From the NCBI GenBank assembly GCA_963082875.1, contig OY720102.1, positions 14,792,990 to 14,856,989 of the forward strand: a stretch of DNA of 64,000 nucleotides, given 5' to 3'. Shown here one piece after another: positions 51,690-60,709 of this stretch. This DNA is from Corella eumyota (taxonomy: Eukaryota; Chordata; Ascidiacea; Phlebobranchia; Corellidae). Below the pieces are notes generated by a model. That model saw only the letters and a program-made list of their open reading frames with translations, ran no database searches and was not told the DNA's origin. The translations under genes and the position numbers were made by a program. The stretch's first letter is position 1, and each line of letters opens with the position of its first letter.

Positions 51690-51960
51690 AGTGGCAGGCA
51701 ACAAAACAAGTTATAATACTAAAAATGTGCAGCTATTTTCATTGACGAAATGTTTTAAATGACGAAGGTTTTAGAAACCTTATGAAAGTTCTAGAGGCCA
51801 GGTTTAAAATACCATCCCGCACAATACTACCTGCTCTTAAAACAGAGGTGTGGGAAGGATTAGAAGACGAGGTTGAACAAAAAGTAAGTGCTGTTACGAT
51901 TACTACTGATTTGCGGACCAGCAAGCAAACAATTAGCTACATCGGTGAAAAAAAAATCTC
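51690..51960 (+). mobile_element. hAT transposase remnant
   Basis: + strand reads EARFKIPSRTILPALKTEVW then VSAVTITTDLRTSKQTISYI, like the N-terminal part of a hAT transposase core (the family usually has TDxWTS here). Cut off at the 3' side. Confidence 0.6.
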
Positions 51961-51972
51961 ATGCTTTAAATA

Positions 51973-52719
51973 GGTAACCAGACACTTCGGCCCTTTTATA
52001 TATACTGTACTTTATGCAAAATTTTATTTTAAATATCGGTAAAATATGGTCTTACGCTGACTTTATACACGGGAATTTCATTGCTGTTTTTTGCAGGACA
52101 AATCTTCTGGGAACTCTTTAAGCGTTTTATTCTTTGTGTTTTAGTATATAAATTTATATACATTAACACGGGCAATAACTAATAACATATTTTTACACAT
52201 TCCTCAGTGTAAAAAATGATTAATTAATGATCTATTTTCTTCAAATATCGTCTTGTGTCACCTAAAAGCGCGCGCTTTCAAAATTAGTTTTTTATAAGTT
52301 TTAGTTTGTAAAATTAAAAAATTGACACGGGAAAAGAAAGATAACATATTTATGCATAATCTTCAGTGTAAAAAATTAACGCTCTATTTTCTTCAAATAT
52401 TCTTTAGAAAGGCGGCACTATTTGGCAAAATACGAGATATCATTATGCATTGTCCTCCGTCACCTGAAAGCGCGCGCTTTCAAAATTAGTTTTTTATAGG
52501 TTTTAGTTTGTAAAATTAAAAAATTGACACACCGAAAGAAAGATAACATGTTCTTGCATATTATTATTAAAAAAAAATATTAATTTACTGCTTATTTTGT
52601 TTCAAATACTGTCTAAAAACTGTATATATCTACGTGAAAATAAAATTTCTCGCGGTAATTAAAATGCAAAATCCCCGCTGTTTTGAAAAAAAAATTTTGG
52701 CCGAAGTGTCTGGCATTCC
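51973..52719. mobile_element. 747-bp inverted-repeat element, complete
   Basis: Ends GGTAACCAGACACTTCGGCC and GGCCGAAGTGTCTGGCATTC; flanked by TTTAAATA on both sides (51965-51972 and 52720-52727), an 8-bp target duplication as in hAT elements. Opposite orientation to the truncated copies upstream of the A genes. Interior has GCGCGCGCTTT words twice and no gene. Confidence 0.78.
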
Positions 52720-52727
52720 TTTAAATA

Positions 52728-53160
52728 TGTTATATATCTTTCCTAAATGCCAGCTCTACCTAAATTTAGGTAAAAAGTCGTTTTTTAAATAGAGTATGAG
52801 CAGATACTTTTTATTTTAATGATGTTAAAAAAGTTGGAAGCGCTGGGATTCCACGTTTCTTTCCGTTAATTATTTCCGTGAACGAAATTCTCGATTTTTA
52901 ATAATTTTTTTGCAAGTTTTTAGAATTTATTCTGAAATAAAGAAATTTGTTAACGTAGCAAAGTAAATAAACACTTTAAAGCTCAGAGCTCTATAAGGGT
53001 CGTCCGCCAAGTTTATGAATGCGGAAAGGGCGGAATTTTTATAACCTTACTCTTATCTTTCCTTGTATATTCCGTCTGTTCCGCATTCATTTTAGTACTA
53101 AATAAAAAATCTTGTTAATTGGTGTCTTAAAAATGTTAATGCTCGATATGCGCAGAGAAC
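52728..53160. other. Spacer before the zDHHC fragment
   Basis: No gene seen. 52770-52820 continues the site matched at 27930-27990. 52985-53100 has words like the segment near 28030 in inverted form (CCGCATTC, GTCCGCC). Confidence 0.4.
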
Positions 53161-53164
53161 ATGA

Positions 53165-53410
53165 AGTCCTAGGTTTAATCCTCACTGCTCTCATGCTGTA
53201 GCGCCCTTTAGCTGTTTAGTAAGGAGGTATAAACGGTATGAACTTCTGTTGAGCCAGCACTTAATCAGCAGCATAATCTGATAATTATCTGGCAAATATA
53301 ATCTATAATATCCCAAACTGTCACAGGCAACTCGAGACTGGGTCGGAGTAGCTGATGTTACTCTATGTTTAAGTCGCGCATTCGACCTTACCACATTGAG
53401 GATAAAGATA
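53165..53410 (+). mobile_element. SINE upstream of zDHHC exon
   Basis: Lacks the box A end; has TCATGCTGTAGCGCCCTTTA and the tail to CATTGAGGATAA. Further copies in the zDHHC introns: 53740-53970 (+) and 54290-54455 (-). Confidence 0.72.
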
Positions 53411-53469
53411 TATACAAAAAAATGCGATCTTGAATAGGTAAAACTTTTAATAAAATTGTATTTTTTCAG

Positions 53470-54780
53470 AAAACTCATGTAATGGTGTTCCATAAAGACC
53501 CATGTGGTATTTTTTGTGTTATTTTCACGTACTTTTTAGTGATTTATGCTGATTATGTGATCATACAACACATTGTTATGACATCACTATCTGGAAGGTT
53601 GGTTTGTATTGCTTATTAATAAATTGGATTTTTTTTAAATATAAATATTATAATTTATGTTTTAATTTTTTTGTCATTTTTCGAATCACGTAAATACTTT
53701 TATTGTAAAAGGAAAAAACTAATTTTAAGTACAATGTTCACTACAAGAAGTCCTGGGTTCAATCTCAACTGATCTCATGCTGTAGCGTTCTTAAGTGAGT
53801 GCTGTAAACGGTATAAACTTCTGCTGAGCCAGCACTTAATCAGTAGCATAAATATCGGACAATTATAATCTATAATATCCCAAACTGCCACAGGCAACTC
53901 GATAATGGGTCGGGGTAACTAATGTTACTCTATGTTTAGGTCGCGTATTCGACCTTCCCACATCGAGGATAAATAAATAAACAAAAAAATAATGTTGTTC
54001 AACTTAAATTTCAAAAATAAAGTTTATACAGGTTGTCCCATTCACTGTAACAATAAAAAAACATTAATTTTTTAGTTTATGGGGCCCATTTCATGCTGTA
54101 ATGTTCAACATGGTTGTTTTAGCATTGTTGTTTGCCCATAGTAGATCTGTGTTTTCTGATCCTGGCATTGTTCCTCTACCAATCAGAGGCCTCGATTTCT
54201 CTGATGTCAGAATGAACTCTAAAGATCAGGTTAAATTTTTTCGAATTTAAAATATTCAATAAAATTAACTTCACCGTTAATTATTTTATATATCTTTATC
54301 CTCGATGTGGGAAAGTCGACTTTACAGCCAAAACATTAACAACTGTTACTGTGACCCGGTCTCGAGTTGACTTTAGTAGTTTGGGATATTATAGAATATA
54401 ATTTCTTAATAATTAAGCTGCTGATTAAGTGTTGGCTTATCAGAAGTTCATATGCGTTTTATGTTTTTTTGTAATATTGACGTCACTAAAATTAAGTATT
54501 ACAAAAGTTTTTTATTATTTGAAAGAAAATTCTGCATTAAAACTGTATCATGCCTAGTTTAAATTAATTTATTTTTGTTCATGTTGCCCTTATGGCTAGA
54601 TTCAGCTCTGCCTATAATTCTTTATTTAAAGTCACTGAAACTAAAGAGGAAAATATTTTAGTCTAGCAGCAGCCAGGATTGGACTGTGTGCCAGCGGTGC
54701 GAAAGTTACCGACCCCCGAGAGCTCACCACTACAAAATATGTCGCCGTTGTATCAGAAGAATGGACCACCATTGTCCATG
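53470..54780 (+). pseudogene. Partial zDHHC palmitoyltransferase (ZDHHC3/7-like), 3 exons
   Basis: Three exons join in phase: 53470-53597, 54076-54229 and 54662-54780. They read FHKDPCGIFCVIFTYFLVIY (first membrane segment), a second hydrophobic stretch with SDPGIVPLP, the usual DPG motif, and then [20 protein letters not shown] followed by [14 protein letters not shown]. That is the Cys-rich zinc-binding core up to the catalytic DHHC. One zinc-ligand Cys is Tyr (RAHHY instead of RAHHC), a one-base change. Everything after DHHCPW, including the later membrane segments, is missing, because transporter B4 sequence begins about 180 bases on. The first exon with a start codon was not found, although an in-frame ATG exists at 53482. 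Probably a captured 5' fragment of a host gene; an intact parent should exist elsewhere. Confidence 0.75.
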
Positions 54781-54972
54781 GTAAGTTGAGTAACAATTAA
54801 CTGACATTACGTTAAAAACACCGTTTTTCTTATAATCAAACATTACCCCCCTTTAAAGTTGGGCAGTTTTTGACAAGGGGCAGCAGCACAAAACTCGTTA
54901 AGTTAACAATCACGTTATTTAAACGTCATTAGCAAACGAGAACGTCACTTAGCGTCATTACTAAATTTGTGG

Positions 54973-57010
54973 GTGAAGCATGGTGTAGTGGTAAGAGCAC
55001 TTGGCATCACTACATGAGGTTCTGTGTTCAATTCCCACTGCTCTTATGCTATAGGGTCTTAACAAACCTTAATATTATCATATTTTTTTGTTTTGTATGT
55101 ATAATAAATTCTCTTAAAAACCTAAAACTTTTTTCTCAGAGAGTCGGCCTCTACTCCTCTTACCTTAAGTTTGGTGGCCGACATTTTCTCACAGAAAGTT
55201 CGAGCTTTTGCGATAAGTTTTTTCAACTTTGGGATTTATTTTGGATATGGTTTGGCATTTGCTGTTGGAAATTATGTGACTGACGCCAACATTCTTGGAA
55301 TGGTGAAAATTTTTTAAATATTTTTGACCGGCAGTGCGGTGTAGTAGTCAGAACACTTGGCTTTACTACATGAGGACCTGGGTTCGATTCCCACTACTCT
55401 CATAACGTAGTAGCCTACCCTATTTTTGAACGATTTATTTTTAGGTTTTTCTATCAAATCAACCTCTAAAAAAACAAAATTAATTTAAATTAATTTTTAA
55501 CCAATCTTTTGTTAATTTTTTCTTAGAGCTGGCGTTGGTGTTACTTTATAGCTGGAGCTCCAGGCATAATTATGGCGATTATTTTATATTTCTCTGTCAA
55601 AGAACCAGAACATAAAATTATAGAACAAGCTGAAGAGAATAACAAATATGAGACAGACTTTGGTATTTAATACTTTTGATAAAATGTTTAATAAATGAAC
55701 CCGTTTTCTGTAATTCTTTATCCTCGATGTGAGAAGGTCGATCTCATGACCTAAACATAGAGTTGACTTTGGCAGTTTGGGATATTATTTTGTCCGATAA
55801 TTAATCTGTGTTACTCTATGTTTAAGTCGCGCATTTGACTTTCCCACATCGAGGATAAAGATATATACAAAAAAAATAAAAATATCCCAAACTGCTAAAG
55901 TTATCTCGAGACTGGGTCGGGGTAACAAATATTCATCTATGTTCAGGTCATGAAGTCGACCTTCCCACATCGAGGGTAACAAAATCTAAATTAAATTTTA
56001 ATATTTTCAGCAAGTTTTTGTTGGTCTTACAACAGTCAGTTATATTTTGATCAATATTACTCGGCACAGAGGTGGGGTTGTGGATGAGTTTAACTTCCAT
56101 CGTTGGTGGAACGATTGGGATAATCACTGGTGGAATTTTGTCCGATTTACTCGCTTCTAAATACGGTAATCTTTATTTTGATCATATTATTAAAAATTGA
56201 TTTTACTGAATGGACATTTTTCTAAAATAGTTTTCAAAAATGGCATTATCTGAAAATTTTGACATAAATTAAAGGTTGGCAGCATGGTGTTCCTTTGTCA
56301 CCCATTAATTATGTGTAAATTGGCAGTATTATTAATATAACAAAAATTTTGTAGATTTGCATTTAGAAATATTCCATTTTTTGGGGGTTTAATTTTAAAT
56401 CAAATTTTTTAGGTGTACGAACAAGATTGTGGGTTTTGGTCGTTAGTCAAGCAATAGCCTGCCCTCTAGCGGCGGGAACTCTTTACTTTTCTCCGCCTTA
56501 TGCTTTTATTTTGCTCTTTGGAGTTTATTTATTCGGTAAATAGTTTCATATTTTTTAAGAGAACAGTTACCCCGACCCAGTTTCGATGACTTTATTGTAA
56601 TCAAATTTGATTTAAAACACAGCGGAAATGTGGTTCGGAGTTTTGTTTACTGTTTTGGTTGAGTTTTTTCCTGTCCAGTCACGCGCGACAGCGATCGCTA
56701 TGTTTATTTTTGTGATCAATAATATTGGAGGGAATGCCCTCTTATAGTACCACCTATGATCAAAATTTTAGGTTTCAGGGAAGCACTGTACATCGTTTAC
56801 CCAGGATTTTACTTGGCTAGTAAGTTTTTTTTCCGATAATTGTTTATCCTCGATGTGGGAAGGTCAACTTCACGACCTAAACATGGAGGTATATATGTTA
56901 CCCTGACCTAGTTTTAAGTTAACTTTGGCAGTTTGGGATATTATAGATTATAATTGCCTCATAATTATGCTGCTGATTAAGTGCTGGCTTAGCAGGAGTT
57001 TATATCGTTT
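54973..57010. mobile_element. SINE copies in B4 introns
   Basis: 54973-55060 (+), 55329-55410 (+), 55718-55980 (rearranged) and 56845-57010 (-), matching the set in B1-B3. Confidence 0.68.
55140..56819 (+). pseudogene. B4: truncated spinster-like MFS transporter fragment
   Basis: Only exons 4, 5, 7, 8 and 9 remain, at 55140-55302, 55527-55662, 56011-56165, 56413-56535 and 56623-56819. Homology to B1-B3 begins inside intron 3 near 54960 and stops after exon 9 near 57010, where unit A upstream sequence takes over. Exons 1-3, 6 and 10 are absent. Exon 7 is one base short (TACTCGG for TACCCCGG) and exon 9 is one base short (GCCCTC for GCCCCTC). It lies directly downstream of a zDHHC gene fragment, so a transcript across both is possible but would meet a stop at the junction. 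Confidence 0.82.
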
Positions 57011-57313
57011 ATAATTTTAAAAGAGGAATAATTTTAAAAAGTTTATATCTTGAATAATGTAGGATCTAATAAACTCCTACTATGGCTTAAACAATTATTA
57101 AACCCCAATAGAGTACGCTGTAAAGATGGGCATCGATAAGAAGGCCACACTTTATTAAAACAAAAATGCGACACAAACTATATGATACGAAACACAAACT
57201 ACAAAGTATTTAATTAACAAATTAAGTATAAAAGCGAAAGTCTAATTGTATGTTAAACCTTACTTCGGCCTTACTTTTTTATGAGTTTTTACGTCCAGCG
57301 AACTGACCAAAAA

Positions 57314-57900
57314 GGTAACCAGACACTTCAGCCCGAAGATTTTTTTTAGAACAGCGGGGATTTTGCATTTTAATTACCGCGAAAAATTTTATTTTCGCGT
57401 ATTCCTATACAGTTTTTTAGACAGTATTTGAAATAAAATAAGCAGTAAATTAATAGTTTTTTTAAAGAATAATGTGCAAGAACATGTTATCTTTCTTTTC
57501 CCGTGTCAATTTATTTTTTAATTTTACAAACTAAAACCTATAACAAAATAATTTGAAAGCGCGCGCTTTTAGGTGACGCAAGACAATGCCTTATGATATC
57601 ACGTATTTTGCCAAATAGGGCCGTATTTCTAAACAATATTTGAAGAAAAAGCATTAATTTATCATTTTTTACACTGAATAATGTGCATAAATATGTTATT
57701 AGTTATTGCCCGTGTTAATGTATATAAATTTATGTACTAAAACACAAAGAATAAAACGTTTAAAGAGTTGCCAAAAGATTTGTTCTGCAAAAAAACGGCG
57801 GGGAGTCGGCGATGAAATTCCCGTGTATAAAGTCAGCGTAAGACTATATTTTACCGATATTCAAAATAAAATTTTGCATAAAGTACAGTATATATAAAAG
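57314..57900 (+). mobile_element. Truncated copy of the 747-bp element
   Basis: Starts GGTAACCAGACACTTC, exactly like the complete element, and stops at TATATAAAAG as in the A1 and A2 copies. Confidence 0.65.
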
Positions 57901-58009
57901 TTTTTATTGGTTGTTACGTTAATGACATATGTTGGTCTTTAGAATATTTTTTTTTTTTGAAGATTTTTGTTTCAAAAACCCTTTTATAAACGGATTAAAG
58001 ACGGGTGCT

Positions 58010-58090
58010 TCTGGCCTGCAGAATTTTACGACTAATAGCTTTCGGCCTGCAAAATTTTACGACTAATAGCTTTCGGTCTGCAAATTTTTT
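58010..58090. repeat. 31-bp tandem repeat, 2 copies plus a partial
   Basis: Same unit as 3233-3330. Confidence 0.8.
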
Positions 58091-58261
58091 TATTAAACTG
58101 CGGGGAGCCTGCAGCGTTAAGCCCGCGTATACTTTTAACGCAAGAACATATTTTACCGATATTTAAAATAAAATTTGGCGAAAAGTATAATAGTTAAAAA
58201 AGTTTTAACCGGTTGTTAAGATAAATATATATGTTAATTTTTTAAATATTTTTTTTTTTAA

Positions 58262-60140
58262 ATGTGTAAAGAAGAAAACTGTGACGCAGGCGTAAACACA
58301 AAAAACATAGAAAATACAAATTTATGCGACCTCTTCTAGAAGGCAAATTTTGTCTTGGGTTAAGGTAGCATATGCAGTGCGCACCTGGACACGGCGCACC
58401 ATCCCGTTCTTGTCTAACTTCGTGATGATTCCTTTCGGTCAGAGTACCCTCTTTGCGTTTTCATTGACAAACCATGTCGCCAACCGTGAAATTTCTCATC
58501 AGCTGAAGCCATTTTTGTCGCAATTGTAACAAAGACAAATACTCCTTTGACAATCGCTCCTAAAATTGATCAGCGAGAAGTAGCCCCTCCAAGATCGTCT
58601 GTAACTGTCCTATTTGACATACGTGTCTGGAGGCAGGTCGTTGTCCATTGTTCAGCAACATACTTGGCGTCAATGCCAATTCATCCTTGCAGTCGTCGCT
58701 GAGTGGCACCAGAGGTCTGCTGTTTAAAATTCGTTCCACCTCAGCCATCAATGGCGGACAAGACATGAATTGTTCCCGAATGCCCATGCCATGATACTTT
58801 GTTACAATGAGCTCGGTTACAACCTGGTTAGATGAAAGAATCATCGGATGTTTGGTGATTAGAGGGACGGTTGAGTTATGTAGCCTGCCACCAACGTACA
58901 TATTGCCTTTGACTAAAACCGGGCTTCAGTCCTTTCAGCGATAAAACTAAATACAACCATAATCAATATTAAGGTTTAAAACATCTGGGTATACTAATGT
59001 TCTCTCAATCAACAAGAGTGTTAAGCCAATTATTCAAAGTGTTAATATATTGTTCTGGAACCAGATCGTAAAAGCACTTCCACGAGGCTGTTAGTAAAGT
59101 CCCTGTAATAAAACGTCATTTAAAGAAACAACGCAGTGTTTTGCAGCACAATCAAACACTATAATGAACTTAGGGCCCGTACAGTGGTGTGGTTTATACC
59201 ACGTTATATCGTTTACACAATTCCTATTAGCCAATACAGTCACATGTCCTTATTTTACATATTCATCGATTTCTTTCCTATATTGCCTAAAAGTTTTAGG
59301 GTTAGCAATAAACTTCTTTTTCAAAGATTGTAGCCTTTGAAGTGCCATTTTTCTATTCGTTAAAGGTGTAATTATTTCTTTTTCCAGAGTAATTCAATTT
59401 CATAGTGTCAGCCAATTCGTGAAACTGTTTTGTTCATAATTTTCAACGTCCTTTTGTCGTTTAATGACATTTCGCTTTTTTGCGCACAATCAAGATCGTG
59501 AAAATTGCTCGACAAAAACATCTGAAATTTCGTTGCATGATGTCGATACTTGTTCAGGCTTATGCATAAAGTTAACATTAGTTCGTTGGGAGGATTTTCT
59601 TGGGTTATGGTCTGAGCCAAACAACGTCCAACTCAACGCCGTATGCGGGCCGAAAGGCTGCCACTTATTGCCGTAACGCCATTCAGAAACCCTGAATGCA
59701 TCGTGGACATTGTTTCCCGGAAGTAGCTCCACTGACTTTGTTTTAAGTTCAAGAAACGTCAGGTCACGCAGATGCGGATACATGTTTGCTACTTTCTTGG
59801 TTGTAATGCTGTCACCTATATTGACAATATGATCAAGTACCAAATGCTTTTTGACAATAAACGATTCGGTTTGACCTCCTATACATACAGTGAGTCAACT
59901 CGGCTCCCATGACTAGTTACTTAATTTGCTGTATAAAGCTCGGTGTGTTCTTTTGTCTCCTTCTAATTTCTTTGCAAGGCTTGCAGTACAAATACTTGTA
60001 TCTGAACCGTCATCCAGAAAAGCGTTCACAAAATTACTTTGATTGTTGCCCCACACTTTAACTGGCACAATCTTGAAACGTTTCACATTTTTAACGCTGT
60101 TATGGGAAACCTCGTTGCATGTCACAATAGCTGACTTGCT
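58262..60140 (-). mobile_element. BEL/Pao LTR retroelement fossil
   Basis: Minus-strand pieces in order: aspartic protease (59913-60125, FLDDGSDTSICTASLAKKLE), the region between protease and reverse transcriptase (59490-59843, HTALSWTLFGSDHNP) and integrase end (58560-58901, YVGGRLHNSTVPLITKHPMI). Broken, with several breaks, and much shorter than a whole element; no LTR pair recognised. It is the longest remnant of the insertion seen upstream of all four A genes. Confidence 0.8.
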
Positions 60141-60149
60141 TTACGGCTC

Positions 60150-60200
60150 CGATAGCGAGCTTTGTCGTCACTTTAGTAGATTATGACATCACAATTAAAT
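60150..60200. repeat. 50-bp TGACATCA repeat, 1 copy
   Basis: Single unit of the repeat arrayed upstream of A1, A2 and A3. Confidence 0.7.
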
Positions 60201-60425
60201 TTTAAAAATTATTTGAATGCGTTACTAGATAAAATTGTTTAAGTTTACAAATATTAACGTTGTTTGGTTATTAAGTTAATTAAAAATTGTCATAAGTAGA
60301 TATCGTAAAGCTTCTGACTGTAAGTCTATATATACGAGAAAAATGAGGCGACTTTACATTTCCATTCAAACAGTCAGAGACTAACACTCAAACAGTTTAA
60401 GTTACTGCCGCTTCAAATCTTAATA
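60201..60425 (+). promoter_or_regulatory. Segment upstream of A4 shared only with A3; TATA-like motif
   Basis: Near-identical to 46686-46915, with GTCTATATATACGAG. Role uncertain. Confidence 0.35.
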
Positions 60426-60709
60426 GATAACAATTCGAATGGGTATTTTATTGCGTTCCTATCATTGTTACATCATAGTGTCGTCACATCTCGTTTAAAA
60501 ATTTTTTTTTAATTTTAAATAACAGCCGATTTAAAATTAATCAAGATATAATTTTTGGCGCGTTTTGGTACCTTCGTGTTTTGATACAAAAATGTCGGAA
60601 CAGACGGAAAGTTATTTTCAATTATTTGCGATAAATATTAATAACAAAATTATAACTAGCTTGTTAAATGAGTTTAGAATAAAACAATTGTAACTTAAAA
60701 CTTGCCGAA

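Noticed and set aside
51739-51924. Minus-strand Ser/Thr-rich frame
   Set aside because: Antisense of the hAT transposase remnant.
57706-57897. 63-residue open frame near 57.7 kb
   Set aside because: Lies inside a truncated transposable element; the counterpart frames in the other copies do not stay open.
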